Part shown: piece after piece, positions 26,640 through 34,953 of the stretch | Layout: every line of letters starts with the position of its first letter | Position numbering within the stretch: the stretch's first letter is position 1 | NCBI RefSeq assembly: GCF_017355785.1 | Contig: NZ_JAFEWE010000002.1 | Coordinates: 236,618-300,617, forward strand | DNA: 64,000 bases | Reading direction: 5' to 3' | Origin: Desertivirga arenae | GTDB taxonomy: Bacteria > Bacteroidota > Bacteroidia > Sphingobacteriales > Sphingobacteriaceae | Program-made: the position numbers and the translations under genes | The notes under the pieces: model-generated | What the model saw: only the letters and a program-made list of their open reading frames with translations | Databases searched by the model: none | Told to the model about the DNA's origin: nothing

Positions 26640-27299
26640 ATGAAAAAAACATTTACCCTTGTTATGGTAATGCTATTGCCATTCCTTACATTTTCCCAAC
26701 GTAATTATTACAAGTTCAGCTTTGGTCTGGGTGCAGGCCTTACAAAGAATCAGGGAGATTTACCCAGCTCAAGCTCAAAAGATCTTGTTTCTGCCAATGC
26801 GGATTACTTTTTTAGCCCATATGTGCAAAGCGGTTTAGAAATGCAGTCGGGTAAATTTTACGGGGCAGGAAATGATTCCCGCTTTTACCAAAATCATTTT
26901 AAATCACTCTTCTTCGTTACCCGTGTTCATGCCGGACAATTTATGCGTCAACGGGGATATCCTACCGGAAGCAAAGCTATCGTCCAAAATATTGTAAAAG
27001 GAGTATTCGCAGGTACAGGGGTTGGCATAGTTGCAAGCAATCAGAAAAATATCTTCAGGGATATAAATAATGAGAGTACTTATGGTGCAGATAAGAGCAT
27101 TGATCCGGCCATTCCTGTTACTATTGGGATTGATAATTCAGGCTTTGATTCCCGCCTCATTACCGGAATTTCTTATCAGGCTCATTTTACAATGGGCGAT
27201 CAGCTTGACGGGTACTCTCCGGCAGGTAGCAAGCGTGATTTCTATAGTGCGGTAACATTGAGTGTAAAATTCAGGTTTGGAGCAGTAGGAATTTACTAA
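26640..27299 (+). CDS. Predicted outer-membrane beta-barrel protein, copy 1
   Basis: This 219-residue protein has a signal peptide (KKTFTLVMVMLLPFLTFSQ) and alternating short amphipathic strands. It contains a KFSFGLGAGLTKNQGDL opening, ADYFFSPYVQSGLEMQSG, VFAGTGVGIV, and a final strand AVTLSVKFRFGAVGIY with a C-terminal aromatic residue typical of barrels. The paralogue at 27620 shares each of these segments. No known porin or transport signature is seen; function unknown. Confidence 0.75.
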   Translation: MKKTFTLVMVMLLPFLTFSQRNYYKFSFGLGAGLTKNQGDLPSSSSKDLVSANADYFFSPYVQSGLEMQSGKFYGAGNDSRFYQNHFKSLFFVTRVHAGQFMRQRGYPTGSKAIVQNIVKGVFAGTGVGIVASNQKNIFRDINNESTYGADKSIDPAIPVTIGIDNSGFDSRLITGISYQAHFTMGDQLDGYSPAGSKRDFYSAVTLSVKFRFGAVGIY

Positions 27300-27330
27300 G
27301 TCGTTAAATAAATTGCAATGATGATAAAGG

Positions 27331-27359
27331 GCCTCTGATTTATCAGGGGTTTCTTTTTT
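27331..27359 (+). terminator. Intrinsic terminator after barrel copy 1
   Basis: CCTCTGA (27332-27338) and TCAGGGG (27343-27349) pair with one G-T wobble, and a T-rich run follows to 27359. Confidence 0.75.
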
Positions 27360-27619
27360 AATAACTTTGATACTAATCAGAGGTGAGGAGACTTGCAATG
27401 GAATTTTATGCTTCCTTCATTTGCAGAGATACCAGTCGAAGTCTCCCATTCCTGTTGTTTATTTAGCACTACCGGGCATCATCACATGTACTCCAACCTG
27501 GACATTTTCCAGATCTCGGGCATTTATACACTTCCAATAGGCCCCCCTGTGCATTTTGGTTCTTTTGGCACATTTTTATACCTATTAGTGAACATCTACT
27601 TATAAAACACACACATCCT
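27360..27619. other. Intergenic region between the two barrel genes
   Basis: Together with the terminator before it, this is a 320-base gap. AACATCTACTT at 27591-27601 is also found 14 bases upstream of copy 1 (26615-26625), so the leader was probably copied with the gene. An open frame at 27393-27605 has no start support and an unlikely composition. Nothing else is recognised. Confidence 0.5.
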
Positions 27620-28282
27620 ATGAGAAAAAACTCTACCCTATTACTTCTATTCATATTTCCCCCGGTCTTATTTGCGCAAAAAGACTATCGTAAAATTAGT
27701 ATAGGAGCCGGAGCGGGAATCACCCAAATGCGCGGAGACCTTCAATCATCCCAGGCGAAAAGGACTTATCTTGCCAACGCAGAATACTATTTCAGCCCTT
27801 ATTTAGCAGGAGTGTTGGAAGGCCAAGCTGGCACCATGTCAGGCCAGGATATAGGGAACAAACGCCAATTCAGCAATAGCTACAGGACAGGCTCCCTAAG
27901 CGTGAAACTATACATGGGTGAGTTTACGGATAACTATAGTAGCCACCATTCCGGCCAATCGAGTTTTAGCAAAGCGATAGCCGGTCTGTTTGCCTCCGCT
28001 GGTCTGGGAATCATTCGAAATAATCAAACTCAGATCTACCGTCAGGCAAATAATCCTGTTTTTGGAGGATCTAACACGAACAAGGATGTTTTCGTACCTT
28101 TAAGTACAGGAATAGACAATTCAGGGTTTGGACAAAGAGTAATAGCTTCAATTCGTTACCAATACAATTTTGTTTTAGGCGATCAGGTTGACGGATACTC
28201 TACTCCCGGAAGCAGGAATGACATGTACAATACGCTGACGATTAGTTTGAAATATAAGTTCGGTCCTACTAGGTTCTTCTAA
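27620..28282 (+). CDS. Predicted outer-membrane beta-barrel protein, copy 2
   Basis: This 220-residue paralogue of the preceding gene has a signal peptide (RKNSTLLLLFIFPPVLFAQ). The matched segments are KISIGAGAGITQMRGDL, AEYYFSPYLAGVLEGQAG, LFASAGLGII, GIDNSGFGQRVI and a final TISLKYKFGPTRFF ending in Phe. The GIDNSGF and GDQ(L/V)DGYS motifs are shared nearly word for word with copy 1, which shows tandem duplication. It has its own upstream region, so the two may be expressed under different conditions. Confidence 0.75.
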   Translation: MRKNSTLLLLFIFPPVLFAQKDYRKISIGAGAGITQMRGDLQSSQAKRTYLANAEYYFSPYLAGVLEGQAGTMSGQDIGNKRQFSNSYRTGSLSVKLYMGEFTDNYSSHHSGQSSFSKAIAGLFASAGLGIIRNNQTQIYRQANNPVFGGSNTNKDVFVPLSTGIDNSGFGQRVIASIRYQYNFVLGDQVDGYSTPGSRNDMYNTLTISLKYKFGPTRFF

Positions 28283-28370
28283 GCGGAAAGCTGTGATGGG
28301 TTGGAAAGGTAAATAATAATTGAAACCCCATACTCTAACTTTCGTTAAACCCATTATTTGCTTTTTTACA

Positions 28371-28955
28371 ATGAACGCTCTTCTTCAAAAGGTATGGCAG
28401 GACCAGGTTTACAGATTTTTAATCCTGTTGGCAGGCTCCTTTGCCTTTCTTTACTATTTAAATTTACTACTGATTGGCCTAAGTGCCAAAGGTGGAGCTT
28501 TATATGCTCCGTTCCTGCAGAAGCATTTTGATTATATTTCCGGCTTAAGGCATATCCTTATACAAACCAGCGAATGGATATTGCAGAAATTTGGATACAC
28601 TACTTTTAGTACTGACTTCTGGTTGCGGGTATCGGGACACGGAGGGGTGATAATTGTTTATTCGTGCCTGGGATACGGGATCATGAGCTTTTTTACCGCC
28701 TTTGTAGTTGCTTGGCCAAAGCCCTTGCAGTCTAAACTATGGTTCCTTCCCGCAGGGCTTCTACTGATCCAAATGATGAATATTATACGCTTCATTATGC
28801 TTGCTCTTTACTGGAGAGGATCCATATTCAGAGGTGTAATTGATCATCATGACCTATTCAATATCATTCTATACCTGATATTACTTGGCTTTATCTATTT
28901 TTGGGCACGAAAAACCCGTGAGGATAATTTGAATTCGATGGAGGGTTCATCGTAG
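28371..28955 (+). CDS. Exosortase/archaeosortase-like membrane protein
   Basis: This 194-residue polytopic protein starts at the ATG at 28371; a TTG at 28320 would add a non-conserved stretch. The spaced active-site residues of exosortases are visible: Cys99 in YSCLGYG, Arg140 in NIIRFIML, and His159-His160 in DHHDLFN, each at the edge of a membrane helix. In Gram-negative bacteria exosortases cut and attach proteins with a C-terminal sorting tail to surface polysaccharide. The next gene encodes a WcaF-type O-acetyltransferase for exopolysaccharide, which fits. No sorting-tail protein was recognised nearby. Confidence 0.75.
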   Translation: MNALLQKVWQDQVYRFLILLAGSFAFLYYLNLLLIGLSAKGGALYAPFLQKHFDYISGLRHILIQTSEWILQKFGYTTFSTDFWLRVSGHGGVIIVYSCLGYGIMSFFTAFVVAWPKPLQSKLWFLPAGLLLIQMMNIIRFIMLALYWRGSIFRGVIDHHDLFNIILYLILLGFIYFWARKTREDNLNSMEGSS

Positions 28956-28977
28956 TATTAAAAAGCAAGGAAATAGA

Positions 28978-29532
28978 ATGCGCAAAACAGACTTATCGCG
29001 ATACAATAATTCATGGTACTCACCAAAAGCAGGGCCAATTAAGCGATTGTTATGGATATGGATCAATGCACTTTTCATCAAATCACATATTTTTTTTTCG
29101 AGCGGCATCAAAGTGTTCTTCCTTAAACTTTTCGGGGCGAAGATCGGAAAGGGTGTAAATATAAAACCTGGAGTAAGTGTAAAATACCCCTGGCTGCTTG
29201 AGGTGGGTAATTATGTTTGGATCGGCGAAGATGTTTGGATCGATAATCTTACCGAGACCAGGATTGGAGACAATGCATGCATATCACAGGGTGCATTATT
29301 ACTTACCGGAAACCATAATTTCAAGAAAGAAGAATTTGATTTGATCGTAGGTGGAATCGTATTAGAAGAAGGGGTTTGGATTGGGGCTAAAGCAACAGTC
29401 TGTCCAGGTGTGGTTTGTGCTTCTCACAGTATCCTTACTGTTGGTTCTGTGGCCACTAAAAATCTCGAGGCTTATTCTGTTTATCAAGGTAATCCTGCTA
29501 TAAAAATAAGAGAACGGGTAATGGCTTATTAG
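28978..29532 (+). CDS. WcaF-type putative exopolysaccharide O-acetyltransferase
   Basis: This 184-residue protein has a left-handed beta-helix of hexapeptide repeats from about residue 60 on (IGKGVNIKPGVSVKYP, IGEDVWIDN, IGDNACISQGALLLTGNHN). The catalytic histidine is in GNHNF. The N-terminal YNNSWYSPKAGPIKRLLW is typical of the colanic acid WcaF family. It transfers acetyl groups from acetyl-CoA to a sugar of an exopolysaccharide unit. It is 22 bases after the exosortase-like gene and is probably cotranscribed with it. Confidence 0.88.
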   Translation: MRKTDLSRYNNSWYSPKAGPIKRLLWIWINALFIKSHIFFSSGIKVFFLKLFGAKIGKGVNIKPGVSVKYPWLLEVGNYVWIGEDVWIDNLTETRIGDNACISQGALLLTGNHNFKKEEFDLIVGGIVLEEGVWIGAKATVCPGVVCASHSILTVGSVATKNLEAYSVYQGNPAIKIRERVMAY

Positions 29533-29547
29533 CCGCTCTCTTATTTT
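29503..29547. terminator. Bidirectional hairpin between the acetyltransferase and obgE
   Basis: AAAATAAGAGA (29503-29513) and TCTCTTATTTT (29537-29547) form an 11-bp stem. The left arm lies within the last codons of the acetyltransferase gene. A/T-rich flanks on both strands allow termination of both convergent genes. Confidence 0.6.
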
Positions 29548-29556
29548 CACGTAGAT

Positions 29557-30552
29557 TTATCCTTCAATCGCTTTCCATAACATATCCTTCAGCTCCATTA
29601 AGCCTTTTTGTGCTACCGATGAGATAAATACACAGGGAAGTTCAGGAAATTCCTGTTTCATCTCTTGCATCAATTCTTCATCCAATAAATCAGATTTACT
29701 TACTGCAAGCACTCTTGGCTTATGCATTAGCTCGGGATTATATTCCTCCAGCTCATGCAATAATATCTCATATTCTTCCTTAATACTCCGGCTGGTATCA
29801 GCGGGGACCAGGAAAAGAAGGACAGAGTTTCGTTCTATATGACGCAAGAAGCGTAGTCCCAATCCCTTACCTTTTGATGCCCCTTCAATTATCCCGGGAA
29901 TATCAGCCATTACGAAGGATCTATTACTACGGTATGAAACTATACCCAGGTTTGGAACAATTGTAGTGAAGGGATAATCTCCTATTTCTGGTTTAGCTGC
30001 TGAAACTACAGACAGCAAGGTTGACTTACCAGCATTTGGAAAACCAACTAACCCAACATCTGCCAGCACCTTTAATTCCAAAACTATCCACTCTTCCTTA
30101 CCAGGTTCTCCTGGCTGAGCGAAGCGCGGTGTTTGTAAAGTAGGCGTTTTAAAATGCCAGTTTCCTTGTCCGCCCCTGCCACCGGCAGTTAAAACTTTCG
30201 TTTCTCCATCCTGAGTTATTTCAAAAAGGACCTCCCCTGTTTCTGCATTCTTTGCGATGGTACCAAGAGGAACTTCGAGAATTTCATCCTTACCATTCTT
30301 ACCTGTTCTAAGGGCACTTCCCCCTGATTCTCCGTTTTCCGCGATAACATGCTTTCTGTACTTTAAATGAAGTAAAGTCCATATGTGGGTACTCCCCTTT
30401 AAAACGATATGACCTCCACGCCCTCCGTCTCCGCCATCCGGGCCACCCTTAGCTGTGTGCTTGTCCCGGTGTAAATGAGAAGAACCAGAACCTCCGTGTC
30501 CTGAACGACAACAGATCTTTACGTAATCAACGAAATTTGAACCTTGCGACAT
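29557..30552 (-). CDS. obgE: GTPase Obg/CgtA
   Basis: This 331-residue protein has the glycine-rich Obg domain at the N-terminus ([27 protein letters not shown]) and then a GTPase domain with P-loop [12 protein letters not shown] near 165, DIPGIIEGA (G3) and SKSD (G4). It lacks the C-terminal OCT domain. Obg binds the large ribosomal subunit and takes part in ribosome assembly and the stringent response. It is downstream of adk on the minus strand, separated by a terminator. Confidence 0.96.
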   Translation of the reverse strand: MSQGSNFVDYVKICCRSGHGGSGSSHLHRDKHTAKGGPDGGDGGRGGHIVLKGSTHIWTLLHLKYRKHVIAENGESGGSALRTGKNGKDEILEVPLGTIAKNAETGEVLFEITQDGETKVLTAGGRGGQGNWHFKTPTLQTPRFAQPGEPGKEEWIVLELKVLADVGLVGFPNAGKSTLLSVVSAAKPEIGDYPFTTIVPNLGIVSYRSNRSFVMADIPGIIEGASKGKGLGLRFLRHIERNSVLLFLVPADTSRSIKEEYEILLHELEEYNPELMHKPRVLAVSKSDLLDEELMQEMKQEFPELPCVFISSVAQKGLMELKDMLWKAIEG

Positions 30553-30635
30553 CTTTTAGCCTTTGAGGAGATTTTGTATTGGTGATAAGCTACTCAGCCC
30601 TGATACATTTTAAGCAACACCTGTGTTTTAGATAC

Positions 30636-30670
30636 AAAAAAGCGGATAGAAGGTTCTCTTCATATCCGCT
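30636..30670 (-). terminator. Intrinsic terminator of adk
   Basis: AGCGGATA (30641-30648) and TATCCGCT (30663-30670) form the stem. Read on the minus strand a T run follows. It lies between adk and obgE and may let only part of the transcription pass into obgE. Confidence 0.8.
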
Positions 30671-30690
30671 AAATATCTGATTGGTAAATA

Positions 30691-31263
30691 TTAGAAAGAA
30701 TCGATAACTTTTGTTAGCTCATCGAAAATACCTTCAATGCTACCAATTCCATTAATACTTACATATTTACCCTGTGATTTGTAGAAGTTAGCTACAGGAG
30801 CAGTTTTAGTGTTGTACTCTTCTATACGTTTGCGGATGATCTCAGGATTTGCATCGTCTGGGCGGCCTGAATCTTTACCGCGTAATAATAAGCGAGTCTC
30901 TAGTTCCTGGTCGTTCACTTCAAGGGCAACCATGCCTGAGATAGCTGTTTCTTTCGAATTCAGAAGAACATCCAGGGCTTCTGCTTGTGCAACTGTTCTA
31001 GGAAACCCGTCAAAAATAAAACCCTTCGCATCTTTATTTGCATCAAGCTTATTACTGATCATTCCAATAACCACTTCATCAGGAACCAGGACACCTTGAT
31101 CCATCAACTTTTTAGCTTCAAGTCCAAGTTCAGTTCCATTTGCGATTTCGTTTCTTAGAATATCTCCTGTTGACAGGTGAACAAGCTGGTATTTTTCAAT
31201 AAGCTTTTGGGATTGAGTTCCCTTACCGGCACCCGGAGGGCCAAATAACACTAGATTAAGCAT
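30691..31263 (-). CDS. adk: Adenylate kinase
   Basis: This 190-residue enzyme interconverts ATP + AMP and 2 ADP. The P-loop is GPPGAGKGTQ at residues 8-17, with DGFPR in the AMP-binding region and LLLRGKDSGRPDD in the lid region. It is the short form, without the zinc-finger LID insertion, which is usual in Bacteroidota. Confidence 0.96.
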   Translation of the reverse strand: MLNLVLFGPPGAGKGTQSQKLIEKYQLVHLSTGDILRNEIANGTELGLEAKKLMDQGVLVPDEVVIGMISNKLDANKDAKGFIFDGFPRTVAQAEALDVLLNSKETAISGMVALEVNDQELETRLLLRGKDSGRPDDANPEIIRKRIEEYNTKTAPVANFYKSQGKYVSINGIGSIEGIFDELTKVIDSF

Positions 31264-31290
31264 TCAGATTGTTATTCGAAATTGATTTAA

Positions 31291-31329
31291 AATTAAAAAG
31301 CCTTTCCGATACTGGACGAAAAGGCTTTT
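31291..31329 (-). terminator. Intrinsic terminator of the tRNA-Arg transcript
   Basis: AAAAGCCTTT (31296-31305) and AAAGGCTTTT (31320-31329) pair perfectly and are followed on the minus strand by a T-rich stretch. The hairpin lies between the tRNA and the adk start. Confidence 0.8.
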
Positions 31330-31338
31330 ATTTATTTG

Positions 31339-31412
31339 TGGACTTGAAGGGAGTCGAACCCCTAACCTTCTGATCCGTAGTCAGATGCTCTATCCAATTA
31401 AGCTACAAGTCC
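31339..31412 (-). tRNA. tRNA-Arg (anticodon ACG)
   Basis: On the minus strand the 74-base gene folds as a cloverleaf. GGACTTG and CAAGTCC form the acceptor stem with discriminator A, and TCTGA and TCAGA form the anticodon stem around CTACGGA, giving anticodon ACG (read as ICG, Arg). GGTTCGACTCC is the T loop region. The 3' CCA is not encoded. Confidence 0.96.
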
Positions 31413-31483
31413 GTTTCTTTATTGTGCTGCAAAGATAGCGCTTGTTTCGTAAGAATGAAATTCTTTTTAAGTTTTTTTTAACT

Positions 31484-31506
31484 CTTAGCCCCATATAGGG
31501 GCTAAG
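31484..31506. repeat. Perfect 9-bp inverted repeat downstream of floA
   Basis: CTTAGCCCC (31484-31492) and GGGGCTAAG (31498-31506) form a perfect stem around five bases, 32 bases after the floA stop. There is no T run on either strand, so it may be a transcript-end stabiliser rather than a standard terminator. Confidence 0.5.
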
Positions 31507-31537
31507 TAACTGAAAAACAAAGAAAAAAAAAATTCAA

Positions 31538-32521
31538 TTAATTTCCCTGTTTACCCTTTCCCTGATGGGGTTTAGCGATAGAATCGCGCATCTCGGTATC
31601 AGACTTCAGGTTTTCCATTTTGTAATAATCCATTATCCCCAGATTTCCTGAGCGAAAGGCTTCTGCCATTGCTAAAGGTAGCTGGGCCTCTGCCTCTATT
31701 ACTTTTGCCCTTGCTTCCTGTGCTTTTGCACGCATCTCCTGTTCTAAGGCCACTGCCATCGCTCTACGCTCTTCAGCTCTGGCATTTGCCACCTTCAGGT
31801 CAGCTTCAGCCTGGTCAGCCTGCAATTTAGCTCCGATATTATCACCAATGTCAATATCGGCAATATCAATAGAAAGAATTTCGAAGGCTGTACCACTGTC
31901 AAGACCCTTGTCTAATACAACCTTTGAAATCCTGTCAGGGTTCTCAAGAACTTGCTTATGGTTGGTCGAGGAACCAATTGTGGTAACAATACCTTCTCCT
32001 ACTCTGGCTAATATAGTCTCCTCTCCGGCTCCACCTACCAGCTGATTAATATTTGCCCTTACTGTTACTCTTGCCTTTGCAACTAGTTGGATACCATCTT
32101 TAGCTACAGCAGCCACCGGAGGAGTATTTATAACCCGGGGATTTACAGATAACTGAACTGCATCAAACACATCACGACCTGCCAGATCGATTGCTGTTGC
32201 CAGTTTAAAATCAAGGGGAATATTCGCTTTATCAGCAGAAATTAACGCTTTAATTACGTTATTTACATTACCACCTGCCAAAAAATGCGTTTCTATATCA
32301 TTCGAAGTAATGTTTAGCCCAGCCTTAGTAGAAGTTATCATGGCATTTACAACCAGTGAAGGTGATACTTTTCTTAATCGCATCAGGAACAAATTCAGAA
32401 GGCTAACCCTTACTCCAGAAAGCTGAGCAGTAAACCAAAGGTTCACCGGCAGGACGTATAAGAATATAAAAAGAGCAATTACAGCTCCAACTACTGTTAA
32501 TAATAAAGATGTGTTATCCAT
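31538..32521 (-). CDS. floA: Flotillin-like protein FloA
   Basis: This 327-residue protein has an N-terminal membrane segment ([20 protein letters not shown]), an SPFH-like domain ([39 protein letters not shown]) and an Ala/Glu/Arg-rich coiled coil (about 235-285). It matches the UPF0365/FloA family, which forms membrane microdomains that influence secretion and lipid order. It stands alone, without the NfeD partner that often accompanies flotillins. Confidence 0.93.
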   Translation of the reverse strand: MDNTSLLLTVVGAVIALFIFLYVLPVNLWFTAQLSGVRVSLLNLFLMRLRKVSPSLVVNAMITSTKAGLNITSNDIETHFLAGGNVNNVIKALISADKANIPLDFKLATAIDLAGRDVFDAVQLSVNPRVINTPPVAAVAKDGIQLVAKARVTVRANINQLVGGAGEETILARVGEGIVTTIGSSTNHKQVLENPDRISKVVLDKGLDSGTAFEILSIDIADIDIGDNIGAKLQADQAEADLKVANARAEERRAMAVALEQEMRAKAQEARAKVIEAEAQLPLAMAEAFRSGNLGIMDYYKMENLKSDTEMRDSIAKPHQGKGKQGN

Positions 32522-32616
32522 TATGAAAGATTTATGTTGTTAAATTTTCTTGTAAAGCTTATTGTATAAAACTACAGTTTATCGTCATAAACTTAAAATA
32601 AATCCCTTACCAAACG

Positions 32617-33531
32617 CTATTTAGATATTAATCCTTTCATCTGTTTATCCAACAGCTTAAAGCCTTCCTCCAGGCTTTTGGGAGAATAGCCCAAAGTACG
32701 GGTAGCTTTATCAAGGATAAAACCGGTTTTCAGAGGTCTTACGGCTTCCTGATTAAGGGATTTAGAAGAGACGGGGGAAATTAAAGATTTATCGAGTCGC
32801 CAGAAATCAGCAACTCTCTCAGCCATTTCAAGTATGGTTACGGTATCCTTACCCGAGATGTGATAAATTCCTTGTGCTTCCTTTTCCGCGGCAAGTAGAC
32901 AACCCAAAGCAAGGTCTTCCGCTAAAGTGGGAGTTCTCCATTGATCATTAACTACTTTTATTGGGGTTCCTTTTTCAAGTGATGATTTCACCCAAAGCAC
33001 AATGTTTGAACGACTCATATTTTCGGTCAGGCCATAAACTAATACTGTACGGATAATAGCCCACTTACTGCTGGATTTCCTGACAAGATCTTCTGCATCG
33101 AGTTTACTTTCTCCATAATAACTAACTGGATTGGGAGTGGCATCTTCAGTATAGGGCCCGTTCTTTCCATCAAAAACAAAATCAGTCGACAAATGAATGA
33201 GATGAATTTTATATCGTTCGCAAACCTCTACGAGATTCTTAACAGCCTCTACATTGACTTTTCTACAGAGATCCCTTTCCACATGGCAGGTATCTACATT
33301 GGTAATAGCTGCCGTATTAATAATAACATCCGGCTGGTATAAGGCTATGGCCTTTTCTATTGACCCGGCATCAGAAATATCAACTTCAGCATAGTGATAA
33401 CCATCCGGAAAGGGATAACGGTTTGGGCCCTTTGAGGTAGCGATAAGTTTTATTGAATCAGAGTTGCGGGCGACAGAGATCAGTTTTTGTCCAAGGAGGC
33501 CGTTGCTGCCTGTTATAAGCACTGTTTTCAT
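32617..33531 (-). CDS. RmlD-like NAD(P)-dependent sugar-nucleotide reductase (SDR family)
   Basis: This 304-residue protein has the Rossmann motif TGSNGLLGQKL at residues 7-17, the INTAAITNVDTCH segment, DFVFDGKNGPYTEDA, and the catalytic YGESKLDAE (Tyr-x3-Lys). This layout is that of dTDP-4-dehydrorhamnose reductase (RmlD). No rmlA, rmlB or rmlC is nearby, so the exact substrate is uncertain, and a role in methionine adenosyltransferase regulation-like SDRs is an alternative. Confidence 0.82.
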   Translation of the reverse strand: MKTVLITGSNGLLGQKLISVARNSDSIKLIATSKGPNRYPFPDGYHYAEVDISDAGSIEKAIALYQPDVIINTAAITNVDTCHVERDLCRKVNVEAVKNLVEVCERYKIHLIHLSTDFVFDGKNGPYTEDATPNPVSYYGESKLDAEDLVRKSSSKWAIIRTVLVYGLTENMSRSNIVLWVKSSLEKGTPIKVVNDQWRTPTLAEDLALGCLLAAEKEAQGIYHISGKDTVTILEMAERVADFWRLDKSLISPVSSKSLNQEAVRPLKTGFILDKATRTLGYSPKSLEEGFKLLDKQMKGLISK

Positions 33532-33653
33532 TTATCCAAAGATGTTAAATCTCTTCAAATATCAACATTGCTGGAATAAAGAAAAAAGTATAGGCAGAAA
33601 CTCAGCTATCCTCTATATCTAAAACTGCTGGTGATCTTGGTGACACGAGGCGA

Positions 33654-33899
33654 TTAAAATTCCCTGCTTCCTGCACGGGTAATTGCAATAACTACAATTA
33701 TAAATAGCGCTATTCCAACAATCCATACCCAGGGCTGTGCGTACCAACCTCCGTCGTTTGTATTAATATTCACCTCTACCCTGTCAGGCACTGATGTTTG
33801 GGCATAAGCAGTTTCGCCGCCACCGAAAATTATATTGATTGTAATCAGCACTGCCGCCATCCAAATTTCGGCTTTGCCTAGTCGCTTTAAAGTTTTCAT
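33654..33899 (-). CDS. Small membrane protein with a WYxQPWVW core
   Basis: This 81-residue protein has an N-terminal signal-like segment (WMAAVLITINIIFGGGETAYAQ), a short polar stretch, and the core WYAQPWVWIVGIALFIIVVIAI, a single C-terminal membrane helix, then a basic end. The same core, WYLQPWVWALVAAVVILIV, occurs in the otherwise different protein at 51540-51848. It is probably exported and anchored in the inner membrane with its middle in the periplasm. Function unknown. Confidence 0.7.
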   Translation of the reverse strand: MKTLKRLGKAEIWMAAVLITINIIFGGGETAYAQTSVPDRVEVNINTNDGGWYAQPWVWIVGIALFIIVVIAITRAGSREF

Positions 33900-33986
33900 A
33901 GGTATAAATTTTCACAAGTATTTATACCTATAAAACAATAAACATGCCAGTAAGAGCACAATCCTAATTAACCTTTAATAGCAGAC

Positions 33987-34832
33987 CTAACCTTGCCAGA
34001 TACGGGCGTTGAGCGTATCAAGTAGCTCTTTTGAAAGCTTGTTGAAATATCTTTTGTTATTGAAACCCATCACCCATTGAATACCACGGGAGGCATTAGT
34101 AAGAAACACTTCATCAGCAGCGTTAAGGATCTCGGGATTTATTTGCGCTTCGATCACGGGCATACCCATTTCCTCTGCAATATCCATAACTACCGCTCGC
34201 ATTACACCTGCGATACATCCTTCACTTAAGGCAGGCGTATAGATCTGTTTATCGTAAAAAACAAACACATTTGAACTCATGGCTTCGCAAAGAAATCCAT
34301 ATTGATTCAGGATAAATACTTCGTCAAGCGAATGCTGCTTACGATACAAGCCCGCCATTACAAAAGGAAGAGAGTTACAGGTCTTATGATTGGAGAGAAA
34401 GTTAACAGGCTTTGTTACCTCCTGATATACATCGACGATCAAGCCCCGGGCATTTTGAAGGAAATAGGTTTCATTTGACTTAGTCATTTCAATTGCATAA
34501 GCCAGACGATTACTTTCAGGACTGTAAAGCCCATCTCCATCCCTGTACACTGTTATCCGTACCCGTGCGTTATCGCCATACTGATTTCTACTAAGTAGTT
34601 CGGCTATTTTCTCTTTCAGGAACTCTGCGTTCATTTGCGAGGCGCCTTCAAACTTTAGGGCATTAAGGCCTTTTTGCAACCGTTCTGCATGCAATTCTGC
34701 AAACAACAGCTCTCCTTTGATGACCCGCATGGATTCGAACAAACCATCTCCATATCTGAAACTGCGATTTGATATGGTTAGAACAGCCTGGTCTGCAGGA
34801 TAAATATTTCCGTTGTAATTGATAAAATTCAT
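33987..34832 (-). CDS. Class IV aminotransferase (aminodeoxychorismate lyase or branched-chain type)
   Basis: This 281-residue PLP enzyme opens with NYNGNIYPADQAVLTISNRSFRYGDGLFESMR, the fold-type IV start. The PLP lysine is in LSNHKTCNSLP near residue 147, and EAMSSNVFVF and GVMRAVVMDIAEEM follow. PabC-type lyases, D-amino acid and branched-chain aminotransferases all share this pattern. Since the window encodes PabB (45424) but no pabC elsewhere, aminodeoxychorismate lyase is a fair guess, yet it is not proven. Confidence 0.85.
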   Translation of the reverse strand: MNFINYNGNIYPADQAVLTISNRSFRYGDGLFESMRVIKGELLFAELHAERLQKGLNALKFEGASQMNAEFLKEKIAELLSRNQYGDNARVRITVYRDGDGLYSPESNRLAYAIEMTKSNETYFLQNARGLIVDVYQEVTKPVNFLSNHKTCNSLPFVMAGLYRKQHSLDEVFILNQYGFLCEAMSSNVFVFYDKQIYTPALSEGCIAGVMRAVVMDIAEEMGMPVIEAQINPEILNAADEVFLTNASRGIQWVMGFNNKRYFNKLSKELLDTLNARIWQG

Positions 34833-34953
34833 AGTCTCCCAGCCGGTCGGGTGAATAGATCTACTTCTAAGTCACATTAAACCTGGCGAGCTGTAAAATT
34901 AAATATTATGATGTTAATGGCTTTATAAATAATCATTTATTAAGAACTAGTTT

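Noticed and set aside
27393-27605. 70-codon open frame between the two barrel genes
   Set aside because: Its composition is unlike a protein of this genome, and it lies in the upstream region of copy 2.
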